Below are positions 1-6,536 of a stretch of 47,142 nt of DNA, piece after piece (the first letter of the stretch is position 1; each line of letters opens with the position of its first letter). Source of the stretch: RGIG5612 sp045627365 (GTDB lineage Bacteria > Bacillota > Clostridia > Lachnospirales > Lachnospiraceae); the NCBI GenBank assembly GCA_045627365.1, contig JAZQNN010000027.1, forward strand, positions 1-47,142, written 5' to 3'. The notes under the pieces were generated by a model. It did no database searches, was not told where the DNA came from, and saw nothing but the letters and a program-made list of their open reading frames with translations. The translations under genes were made by a program, and so were the position numbers.

Positions 1-104
1 TTTTTTTCTTGGCTTTCGGAGTTTTATCGGATATAATGCATATATCTGAATTTCTTTGCTTTTTTCTAAGCATTTTCACACAGTTTGTTCGGATCACTTT
101 GCGA

Positions 105-884
105 ATGTATAACATGATATTGGAGGCACGCGAGCGGCTTCTTGCGCAGCTTGACAGTCTAAAGGTGCAGCTTGACGGACTGCCTGAAGGGCGTCTTATC
201 TGCTCTTCCAACGGCAAACACACAAATTGGTATGTCAGTAACGGTCACAAGCCGGTTTATTTGCCTAAGTCGCGCCGCGATGACGCTGAGAAGCATGCCC
301 TGCGTGTCTATTTGGAGGACAAAATCAAAGAGCTGGAAGCCGAAATACGTGCTTATGAATTCTATTTGCGGCACCACAGGGAGCCTTATGTCGACCGATT
401 ACTGGCTGAAGGCTCGCGTTTTCGCGAATTGTTGCTGCCTTATTTTCAGCCGTTCGACGAAATTCCGCGCAAATGGCAGGCAAATCCCATAGCTATGAGT
501 GATCTTTATCCTGAACAGCTTACCGTAGGCACACTTCTTGGTCACAAAGTCCGCTCAAAATCCGAGGCTTTCATCTGCGATGGTCTCTACTCTAACGGGA
601 TCCCGTATGTCTATGAGTATCCATGGATACTGGGCGGCAAAACATTCCACATGGATGTAACGATCTGGCAGGAATCCGAGCGGATCCCGTGGGAACATAA
701 CGGAATCTGGGACAATGTGTCTTACAGGCACGAGGCCTGCCGGCGGCTGGATTACTTCGGTGAATATGGTCTGATTCCTAATGTGAATCTGATCGTTACT
801 TACGAAACCGCGGTTAAGCCGTTCTCTGCCCGAGTCGTAGATGAAATCATCCGGCGTTGGGGGTTGAAGCCAGAGCTGCGCTAA
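105..884 (+). CDS. PD-(D/E)XK nuclease-like protein of unknown function
   Basis: 259 aa from ATG 105. The reading frame opens at 9, but the upstream part reads as a hydrophobic non-conserved stretch; ATG 114 is an alternative and neither start has a clear ribosome site. Residues ~5-95 are charged and helical, coiled-coil-like. The C-terminal half has a nuclease-like pattern: RSKSE with Glu ~154, a strand with Asp ~184 (HMDVTI), then PWEHNG with Glu ~197, followed by a conserved-looking Tyr/Gly-rich tail ending in LIVTYE. Such Glu, Asp, Glu-X spacing resembles restriction-endonuclease folds, and I recall similar uncharacterised proteins in Clostridia, often in many copies per genome. The gene stands alone, with no methyltransferase or toxin partner in view. 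The function is inferred from motif pattern only; it could be a degenerate fold without activity. Confidence 0.6.
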   Translation: MYNMILEARERLLAQLDSLKVQLDGLPEGRLICSSNGKHTNWYVSNGHKPVYLPKSRRDDAEKHALRVYLEDKIKELEAEIRAYEFYLRHHREPYVDRLLAEGSRFRELLLPYFQPFDEIPRKWQANPIAMSDLYPEQLTVGTLLGHKVRSKSEAFICDGLYSNGIPYVYEYPWILGGKTFHMDVTIWQESERIPWEHNGIWDNVSYRHEACRRLDYFGEYGLIPNVNLIVTYETAVKPFSARVVDEIIRRWGLKPELR

Positions 885-935
885 TATTTATAGTTATTGG
901 CTTGTGCCTTTAGTTTTCGTTTTGGGAATGCGCCG

Positions 936-970
936 TGTGCATATACGAAAAAACTTGCTTCCCATGCACA
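936..970 (-). repeat. 35-bp palindrome-ended repeat, copy 1 (inverted)
   Basis: Read on the minus strand this begins TGTGCAT, has a 10-base variable part, then TTTTTTCGTAT, and ends ATGCACA. It matches copies at 987-1021 and 1122-1156 in length, ends and T-rich core. Being inverted relative to copy 2, its outer 13 bases can pair with the outer 13 of copy 2. It lies in the 368-base non-coding stretch between the nuclease-like gene and ssrA. Confidence 0.8.
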
Positions 971-986
971 TTGGCTTTCCATTTTT

Positions 987-1021
987 TGTGCATTTGATGG
1001 CATTTTTCTCGTATATGCACA
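987..1021 (+). repeat. 35-bp palindrome-ended repeat, copy 2
   Basis: Begins TGTGCAT and ends ATGCACA, with a variable 10-base stretch and the core TTTTCTCGTAT. Same length as the other two copies. It is 16 bases from copy 1 and 100 bases from copy 3. Confidence 0.8.
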
Positions 1022-1047
1022 AAAAGTGTCGCTTATCAAAGCTCGAG

Positions 1048-1073
1048 CCAACCTGCCGTACACGGCAGGTTGG
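1048..1073. other. Perfect 11-bp hairpin between repeat copies
   Basis: CCAACCTGCCG is followed by TACA and its exact complement. No T-run follows on either strand, so this is not a classical terminator. It could be an RNA stem for read-through transcripts or part of the repeat cluster. Confidence 0.6.
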
Positions 1074-1121
1074 CCTACTGTGCGCGAAATTTCACCTTTT
1101 CGCTCTTTTTATGAGGCAAAA

Positions 1122-1156
1122 TGTGCATCAGAGGTCAATTTTTCTGTATATGCACA
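1122..1156 (+). repeat. 35-bp palindrome-ended repeat, copy 3
   Basis: Begins TGTGCAT and ends ATGCACA, with core TTTTTCTGTAT. It is a direct copy of the repeat at 987-1021, with most differences in the inner 10 bases. It sits just downstream of the two ssrA terminators when read from the minus strand. Confidence 0.8.
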
Positions 1157-1164
1157 CGCTTCTC

Positions 1165-1190
1165 AAAAAAGACGGCGCCCGAGGGCGCCA
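1165..1190 (-). terminator. Second rho-independent terminator downstream of ssrA
   Basis: On the minus strand GGCGCC, a short loop and GGCGCC are followed by GTCTTTTTT. With the hairpin at 1218-1247 it forms a tandem terminator after tmRNA. Confidence 0.65.
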
Positions 1191-1213
1191 AGAGAAATTC
1201 GAAAGCGCTAAAT

Positions 1214-1247
1214 ATAAAAAACAGGGACCCGTACAGGTCCCTGTTTT
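1214..1247 (-). terminator. Rho-independent terminator of ssrA
   Basis: A perfect 12-bp stem pairs AAAACAGGGACC with GGTCCCTGTTTT around a 6-base loop (1230-1235). On the minus strand the right arm runs into TTTTTTATATT. It starts about five bases after the tmRNA 3' end. Confidence 0.85.
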
Positions 1248-1252
1248 GTCGC

Positions 1253-1600
1253 TGGAGCTGAGGGGAGTCGAACCCCTGTCCGAAATCTCGTCCGCAACGC
1301 TTTCTTCCACTATAGTCTTTGAAATTTTATTTCCCTGCAGTGGATCCCCAAAGACAGACTTCCCCGGCAGGTAGCTTCATGAATTTTCCGATCCCGCAAA
1401 GCTTAAGGAACGGAGTTTACCGTTTCGATGACACCGGCGCTGCAAGTAACGGTGGACTTGCTGCCGACGTCGCCGCACTTAGGCAGCGAAAGCTAATTTA
1501 TTGTTCTTAGCGTTTGATTTTAATTGGTCATTTTATGGTGGTTGGCCGCCACCAGTGGCTTACATTGTTTCAAAAACCCCGTCGAAACCTTTACAACCCC
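1253..1600 (-). ncRNA. ssrA: tmRNA (ssrA)
   Basis: Transfer-messenger RNA, which with SmpB and alanyl-tRNA synthetase rescues stalled ribosomes and tags nascent chains for proteolysis. The minus strand starts GGGGTTG followed by the hallmark TTTCGACGGGG, and ends with a T-arm GGGGTTCGACTCCCC followed by CAGCTCC and A. The acceptor stem pairs GGGGTTG with CAGCTCC. The length, about 348 nt, is normal for a one-piece tmRNA. The genomic 3' end continues GCG, so the terminal CCA is not encoded and would have to be added. smpB lies 1.5 kb upstream on the same strand, with a MATE gene between. The 5' end could be off by a few bases. Confidence 0.95.
1479..1511 (-). other. tmRNA tag-peptide reading frame
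   Basis: Within ssrA the frame GCT AAG AAC AAT AAA TTA ends in GCT TTC GCT GCC TAA, giving the tag AKNNKLAFAA. Alanine as resume codon and a hydrophobic end finishing in Ala-Ala fit the degradation tag recognised by ClpXP-type proteases. The resume codon is chosen by frame and by analogy; it cannot be proven from sequence alone. Confidence 0.75.
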
Positions 1601-1605
1601 TTGTT

Positions 1606-1636
1606 ACAGCCTGATTATAACACACTTTCAGGCTGT
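1606..1636 (-). promoter_or_regulatory. ssrA promoter -10 inside an inverted repeat
   Basis: On the minus strand an extended -10, TGTTATAAT (TATAAT at 1614-1619), lies 13 bases before the mature tmRNA 5' end, which fits transcription with a short leader removed by RNase P. No good -35 is visible. The -10 lies at the edge of a 13-base loop between the perfect 9-bp arms ACAGCCTGA (1606-1614) and TCAGGCTGT (1628-1636). The hairpin may also serve the end of the upstream MATE message. Confidence 0.55.
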
Positions 1637-1652
1637 TTTTATGTATTTTCTG

Positions 1653-3038
1653 TTAAATTTTGTCCGCTACGCCCATATTTCTCCATTTGCCGGACCTGTA
1701 ACGCAGAAATGCCGTTGTGAAGCCGGCGATCCAGCCGAGAATATTGGACCACCAGACTGCAAGCTCGCTGTTAGGCGCCTCAGGGCCGCCCAAAACAGCA
1801 ACCATAACATATGCGAAGATCAGTCGGATCGTAAAGTTTACGATCATCGCGATCACCGGCATATACACGTCTCCGCACCCTCTTAAAACGCTTACGGTAT
1901 CGCTCATCGATCCCATCACGATATAGAAAATACCGGTTATGACGATATACTGTTTGCCGGCTGTAACTGCAGCGGCATTTAAAGCCGCATCCTTGATGAA
2001 CAAGGACACGAAAAACTTGCCGAAAACGATCATAACTACTGCGAAAAAGGCCGCAACCATCGCATTTGCAAGGAGTGTTGCCTTGTATCCTTTCGGTATC
2101 CTGTCAAACTGCTTCGCACCCATATTCTGACCGGCAAATGTCGCCAGCGAATTGCCCAGCATAACCATCGGAATGATGCAGATCCCGTCGATCTTGGTAG
2201 CTGCGATGTATCCGGACACGATGTTGGAATCGAACCTGTTGACAAGCGACATCAAAGCCACATAGCCGGAGGACATGATCACCATGTGAAGCATGGATGG
2301 GATCGCGATTTTGGCCATTCTTCCGAGCAAAGTGAAGTCGAAAAGGGCCGCTTTTGTCTCTGTTTTGAAGTTTTTCTTAACATAGCCTAAAAGCGTTCCA
2401 AATGCCAGGAAAGCGGCCAGATACTGTGAGATCAGAGTTGCTATGGCAGCGCCCTCTACTCCCCATCCGAGGCCGGCAACGAACCATATGTCCAGGCCGA
2501 CGTTGAGCACCGACGAAACAAGCAGGAACATCAGCGTGACCTTGCTCTTTCCAAGCGCATTGAAGGCCGAATTGGAGACGTTATACATATACATTCCCGG
2601 CAAACCAAGCACGTACAGAAGGTAGTACGCTTCCGCCTGATCTCTGTACTCATGCATATAAACATTGGTGATCTTCATGACCCATCCGCATGTCGAATAT
2701 GCCACGATCAGAGCGATGATTCCAAGTGCAATGATCGCGACCAGGGACGTGTAAATGGATGTCTTCATCCTGTCATATCGTTTAGCTCCAAAGAGCTGTG
2801 AAATAACGACAAGACAGCCCATTGCCAGACCGGATGCGATTGCGGTATAAACATTGGTCACCGTTGCAGTGCTTCCGACAGCGTTGAGCGCGTCCTGTCC
2901 GATGGCCTGACCAACGATGATCGAGTCCGCAACATTGTACAATTGCTGAAGGATATTGCCCACCATGAGCGGCAGCGCAAAAAGCACTATCGACCTCATC
3001 GGAGAGCCGTTCAGCATGTCAATTTTGTTCTTTTTCAT
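1653..3038 (-). CDS. MATE family multidrug/metabolite exporter
   Basis: 461 aa inner-membrane antiporter, normal length for the MATE family, with about 12 hydrophobic segments arranged as two six-helix halves. The N-terminus has the family pattern SIVLFALPLMVGNILQQLYN followed by ADSIIVG (residues ~15-42), and the second half has the matching GQNMGA segment. MATE proteins export drugs or metabolites in exchange for Na+ or H+; the substrate cannot be told. The ATG at 3038 has AGTAGG upstream. It lies between smpB and ssrA, where many Firmicutes have smpB next to ssrA, so it may be an insertion into that pair. A second, only distantly similar MATE gene is at 41869-43236. Confidence 0.92.
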   Translation of the reverse strand: MKKNKIDMLNGSPMRSIVLFALPLMVGNILQQLYNVADSIIVGQAIGQDALNAVGSTATVTNVYTAIASGLAMGCLVVISQLFGAKRYDRMKTSIYTSLVAIIALGIIALIVAYSTCGWVMKITNVYMHEYRDQAEAYYLLYVLGLPGMYMYNVSNSAFNALGKSKVTLMFLLVSSVLNVGLDIWFVAGLGWGVEGAAIATLISQYLAAFLAFGTLLGYVKKNFKTETKAALFDFTLLGRMAKIAIPSMLHMVIMSSGYVALMSLVNRFDSNIVSGYIAATKIDGICIIPMVMLGNSLATFAGQNMGAKQFDRIPKGYKATLLANAMVAAFFAVVMIVFGKFFVSLFIKDAALNAAAVTAGKQYIVITGIFYIVMGSMSDTVSVLRGCGDVYMPVIAMIVNFTIRLIFAYVMVAVLGGPEAPNSELAVWWSNILGWIAGFTTAFLRYRSGKWRNMGVADKI

Positions 3039-3086
3039 AAAAATGTATGCCTACTTTTCGTTAAATTAGCTGTTTAATGCGAATAC

Positions 3087-3557
3087 TTACGCTTTTATCC
3101 TGCCTACTTTCAGGTCACGTTCAGCTTCACGCTGCCTGTCTTTGATGGCAATATCTTCTCTCTTGTCATAGAGTTTCTTGCCTCTGCACAGGCCGATCTC
3201 CACCTTAACGCGGCTGCCTTTAAGGTATACCTGAAGCGGTACAAGCGTGTATCCTTGCTGGGTAACTTTCCCAAGCATCTTTCGGATCTCCTCCTTATGG
3301 AGAAGGAGTTTGCGGTCCCTTAGCGGATCACGGTTAAATATATTGCCCTTCTCATATGGCGAAATATTCATTCCGTACACCCAGACCTCACCGTTTTTGA
3401 TGCGGACATAAGCCTCTTTTATGCTGCATTTGCCCATTCTTAAGGACTTGACTTCCGTCCCTACGAGCTCAATGCCGGCTTCGTATTTCTCTTCTATGAA
3501 ATACTCATGATAGGCCTTCTTATTGTTTGAAATCAGTTTATAATTCTCTGTACTCAT
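3087..3557 (-). CDS. smpB: SsrA-binding protein SmpB
   Basis: 156 aa RNA-binding partner of tmRNA, which delivers alanyl-tmRNA to stalled ribosomes. The sequence starts MSTENYKLISNNKKAYHEYF and has the family motifs EAGIELVGTEVKSLR, a segment around NISPYEKGN, and the basic tail KLYDKREDIAIKDRQREAERD that enters the decoding site. The frame stays open to 3584, but those extra nine codons lie inside the secG terminator hairpin, so ATG 3557 is preferred. No strong ribosome site precedes it, so translation may depend on read-through transcripts. secG is directly upstream, as in many Firmicutes, but rnr (RNase R), often found between them, is absent. Confidence 0.96.
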   Translation of the reverse strand: MSTENYKLISNNKKAYHEYFIEEKYEAGIELVGTEVKSLRMGKCSIKEAYVRIKNGEVWVYGMNISPYEKGNIFNRDPLRDRKLLLHKEEIRKMLGKVTQQGYTLVPLQVYLKGSRVKVEIGLCRGKKLYDKREDIAIKDRQREAERDLKVGRIKA

Positions 3558-3558
3558 C

Positions 3559-3593
3559 TTAAAAGAAAAAGCACTCCCGTTCATGAGAGTGCT
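3559..3593 (-). terminator. Rho-independent terminator of secG, abutting smpB
   Basis: On the minus strand AGCACTC (3587-3593) pairs with GAGTGCT (3570-3576) and is followed by a T-rich run TTTTTCTTTT. It ends only a few bases before the smpB ATG, so it must be leaky, or smpB must have its own promoter, for smpB to be expressed. Confidence 0.75.
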
Positions 3594-3617
3594 CTGCTCA
3601 ATTCAATTGGCTTCTTC

Positions 3618-3866
3618 TTACTTGAAAGCTCCAACATTCAGAAGAATAGCAATAACGATGAACAAGATTCCGGCGATCAGAGTGATCTTGGCGAGTCTTG
3701 CTTCCTTAGTCTTGCCCTTACCCTGGCGTCCCCAGTAACTCTGTGAACCGGCGCCACCGCTGATAGATGCGGAAAGGCCTGATGACTTGCTCTCCTGAAG
3801 TGTAACAGCTACAGTTACGATAACACTCACAACAGCTAATACGATTGTCGCGATTATATAAAACAT
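3618..3866 (-). CDS. secG: Preprotein translocase subunit SecG
   Basis: 82 aa, typical SecG size. Two transmembrane helices (residues ~3-22 and ~60-78) flank a cytoplasmic loop with the Gly/Ser-rich segment SGLSASISGGAGS followed by YWGRQGKGK, a SecG signature. It joins SecYE and assists SecA-driven export through the plasma membrane. The ATG at 3866 follows a strong ribosome site, AGGGGG, and a good promoter at 3903-3931. It is the first gene of the secG-smpB segment. Confidence 0.93.
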   Translation of the reverse strand: MFYIIATIVLAVVSVIVTVAVTLQESKSSGLSASISGGAGSQSYWGRQGKGKTKEARLAKITLIAGILFIVIAILLNVGAFK

Positions 3867-3902
3867 GGTAAAAACCCCCTTATTTACAAATCAAGCTATA
3901 AG

Positions 3903-3931
3903 ATAATAGCATAAGCGCATATATATAGCAA
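3903..3931 (-). promoter_or_regulatory. Promoter of secG
   Basis: On the minus strand TTGCTA (3926-3931), 17 bases, then TATTAT (3903-3908): a good housekeeping sigma-A promoter placed about 37 bases before the secG ATG. Confidence 0.7.
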
Positions 3932-3956
3932 GTGTTTTTTATGAAAAAAACCTGTT

Positions 3957-5210
3957 TTACTGCTCTTTCAGAACGTAATTTTCTGAAAGATTCAGGCCCT
4001 GATATACATTCGGATCAGAAAATCTGTTTTTAACGAAAAGATTGCCTTCTTCCACCCACAGCTGGAACAGATTTTCTGTCTCTAAAGGCTCAAATTCATC
4101 CCGGCAAAATACCCCGTTTGCCATGACAGCAAGCTCTGCGCAGCTTAATTTACTGCTTGCTGCCAGGTAGTGTGGAACGGAACATTTCGTTAAACCGTCT
4201 TCAAGACTGATGCTGTCTCCTGTAACAGATCCGTCCTGCCATACGTAAAGACGCTGACCGTTATACGTTCCGAGAGCCGGAGCATCATATCTGGCAGTTG
4301 CAAGGTGCCCTTTGAATTTTGCCTCAGCAACAATTTTCGTATCCTTATCGCCGCCGATTATACTTACGCTTGGCTCTATTTGCTCTGAAAGTGACAAGGA
4401 ATAACCGTCATAACTTGAAATTATTCCGTATAAATACCTGTTTTCAGTTAAAACATCGCCGATATAATCGATTACAAAGGCATTTTTATACTTAAAAAGG
4501 TCGATAAAATCGTATATTCCGTGCTCTTTTGCGTATTTAAGATAATCGTCAGATACGTCAAGGCGGACTTTGTTGCCTCCTAAAAGCACCAGATCAACGC
4601 TCTTTTCATCGCGTGCAAATGTCGCGATCCTTTCGCAAAATTCCTTCGCCTCATCATCTGAGCGCGGATCGATCTCGCGTGCTTCATCATCCGAGCCGGC
4701 ATAATAGATCCCGTAATAATGTGTGTACACAGGCCCCAGATACATGTATCTGTCGCCCATTCTCTCAAGCAGTTCAAATGCTCTGTAAAGCTCTTCTGAG
4801 ACTGTCAGTTCTGTATTCGGATTCCGGTTGATCGTATATAGATTGGCCGCGAAATCTGCCTCGTCGTCAGCGGAAAAGGCCATTTCTGCCCTTTCGGCAG
4901 CTTCAACGTAAATTGCCGTGACCGCACTTCTATCGGCCTTTACAGACTGGTTTCCGGCGCCCAGCTCGTAATATAGCACCAGATCCGACGCCGGATTCCG
5001 GCCGGTCGTCTGATTGAGAGCGCTTATTTCCTCCCAGACCGGGTCTTTCTCTCTGAGACTTGAAAGTCCGAAGGCAAATGCAGCGCCCGCTATACAAACA
5101 AATACTACGGCCAAAATGATCCGTAGTTTTTTGTTTCGCTCCGTAAGGTCGACTTTCTCGACCTTAGGAGCATATGGTTCAGTTTTTAAGCGGTTTGATC
5201 CTCTTCTCAT
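3957..5210 (-). CDS. Membrane-anchored protein of unknown function, possibly ApbE-like
   Basis: 417 aa. A basic N-terminus is followed by one transmembrane helix (residues ~28-50), then a long extracytoplasmic domain. The stretch near residues 120-165 (LYTINRNPNTELTVSEELYRAF, written here as its start and end only: LYTINR...ELYRAF) resembles the part of FAD:protein FMN transferases where Asn-rich turns precede the helix of selected thiols. The later LDVSDDYLKYA, GDVLTENRYLYG and CAELAVMANGVF could match ApbE strands, but the usual GG-x-AKG and His/Thr-Asp motifs are missing. It is the last gene of the opp operon, 6 bases after oppF, so it may serve the transporter or the cell surface. The ApbE relation is weak. 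Confidence 0.4.
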   Translation of the reverse strand: MRRGSNRLKTEPYAPKVEKVDLTERNKKLRIILAVVFVCIAGAAFAFGLSSLREKDPVWEEISALNQTTGRNPASDLVLYYELGAGNQSVKADRSAVTAIYVEAAERAEMAFSADDEADFAANLYTINRNPNTELTVSEELYRAFELLERMGDRYMYLGPVYTHYYGIYYAGSDDEAREIDPRSDDEAKEFCERIATFARDEKSVDLVLLGGNKVRLDVSDDYLKYAKEHGIYDFIDLFKYKNAFVIDYIGDVLTENRYLYGIISSYDGYSLSLSEQIEPSVSIIGGDKDTKIVAEAKFKGHLATARYDAPALGTYNGQRLYVWQDGSVTGDSISLEDGLTKCSVPHYLAASSKLSCAELAVMANGVFCRDEFEPLETENLFQLWVEEGNLFVKNRFSDPNVYQGLNLSENYVLKEQ

Positions 5211-5216
5211 CTCACA

Positions 5217-6521
5217 CTACAGTGTTGCCAGAAGAAGGAATATTCCGAAAAGTGCCAAAATAGCCAAAAGCACGATAAGTCCGGCCCAGGCGCCCTTCTT
5301 GCAAACCTTATAATTCTTGATGTAATTGTGCTTCTTAAATATAGCTGCCGCAATAAATCCCGGAATAAACAGGAAGAACGAAAGAAGTCCATACCAGAAG
5401 CTTCCGGTATCGTGAACCGGTGTATCGATGATAACTTCGTTTGCCGTTATATCTTCCTGGCTCAGTTCATCTGCCTGTTCACCCTCAGCTCTGATCTTGA
5501 CGGTCTTCATCGGCACATTCGTATCACGGATAGCCTTGTATTCCTCGATTTCCTTGGAATTGCCATATACAAAGTGATTGTGACCGATATTAACAAGCTG
5601 CGGTCCTTCCTCGCTGTAATCGTGAATTGAAGGATCGTAAGTATAAAGGACCTTGTTCTTCTCAAGCTGCGGATCCGGAATAGGAATAGCAGAGATCAAA
5701 GACTTGGTGTATGGATGCAGCGGGAAGTCGAAAAGTTCTTCCGCATCAGCGATTTCCACGATATCGCCCTTATAAATAACGCCGATCCTGTCGGAAATAA
5801 ATCTTACGATCGAAAGGTCATGCGCGATGAAAAGATAGCTTGTATCGCGCTCTTTCTGGAATTTCTTAAGCAGATTCAGTACCTGCGCACGAATCGACAC
5901 ATCAAGTGCAGAGATCGGCTCATCGGCAACAACAAGCTCCGGCTCCATTACCATCGCTCTTGCTACGCCGATACGCTGTCTCTGACCGCCTGAGAACTCG
6001 TGCGGATATCTGGTCAGATGCTCAGGAAGCAGACCGACTTCGTTGATCATATTCTCGACCTTGGCTACTCTGTCAGCCTCATCTTTGTACAGATGGAAGT
6101 TGTAAAGGCCCTCGGAAATAATATAATCAACAGTCGCTCTTTCATTCAGTGAAGCTGCCGGATCCTGGAAGATCATCTGAATATTTCTGATAACATCCCT
6201 GTCCAAAGACCTTGGGATCTTACCGGAGATCTTAACGCCCTTGTAGTAGATCTCACCTGCAGCACATGGGTTAACTCTGATTACAGCACGGCCAATGGTC
6301 GTTTTGCCGGAACCGGACTCGCCAACGAGCGAGAAAGTCTCGCCCTTGCAGATATCAAAAGACGCATTTTTAACGGCACGTACGGCTTTGTCGCCTTTGC
6401 CGAATGTAATATCAACATTCTTCAGGGTCAGTAGCACTTCCTTGCCTTCTTCATTGATCGGGCCATGCTCAGGCAAATGTGCTGTGCGAGACCGTTCTTC
6501 TTTAACTTTATCTTTACTCAT
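5217..6521 (-). CDS. oppF: Oligopeptide ABC transporter ATPase OppF-like, with C-terminal membrane helices
   Basis: 434 aa. The ATPase core has Walker A GESGSGKTT (residues ~68-76), Q-loop MIFQDPAASLN, signature SGGQRQR, Walker B LVVADEP and the switch His in FIAHDLS, followed by the OppF C-terminal segment HPYTKSLISAIP. It should power oligopeptide uptake together with OppD. Odd: instead of ending near residue 320 the protein continues for ~110 residues, with an acidic linker (~330-375) and two predicted transmembrane helices (~378-396 and ~410-432). A usual OppF is soluble and peripheral. The frame is clean and the extension is followed immediately by the next gene, so it is not a frameshift artefact. 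Confidence 0.9.
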   Translation of the reverse strand: MSKDKVKEERSRTAHLPEHGPINEEGKEVLLTLKNVDITFGKGDKAVRAVKNASFDICKGETFSLVGESGSGKTTIGRAVIRVNPCAAGEIYYKGVKISGKIPRSLDRDVIRNIQMIFQDPAASLNERATVDYIISEGLYNFHLYKDEADRVAKVENMINEVGLLPEHLTRYPHEFSGGQRQRIGVARAMVMEPELVVADEPISALDVSIRAQVLNLLKKFQKERDTSYLFIAHDLSIVRFISDRIGVIYKGDIVEIADAEELFDFPLHPYTKSLISAIPIPDPQLEKNKVLYTYDPSIHDYSEEGPQLVNIGHNHFVYGNSKEIEEYKAIRDTNVPMKTVKIRAEGEQADELSQEDITANEVIIDTPVHDTGSFWYGLLSFFLFIPGFIAAAIFKKHNYIKNYKVCKKGAWAGLIVLLAILALFGIFLLLATL

Positions 6522-6536
6522 ACAGTCTCACTCCCC

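Noticed and set aside
936..1156. CRISPR array
   Set aside because: Only three units, one inverted, with unequal spacing of 16 and 100 bases, variable centres and no cas genes.
881..1374. Several short open frames with repeated VYAH-like peptides
   Set aside because: The repeated peptides come from translating the 35-bp DNA repeats; the frames have no ribosome sites and run into ssrA.
1653..3038. MATE gene as part of a resistance island
   Set aside because: No insertion-sequence ends, integrase or composition shift is visible around it.
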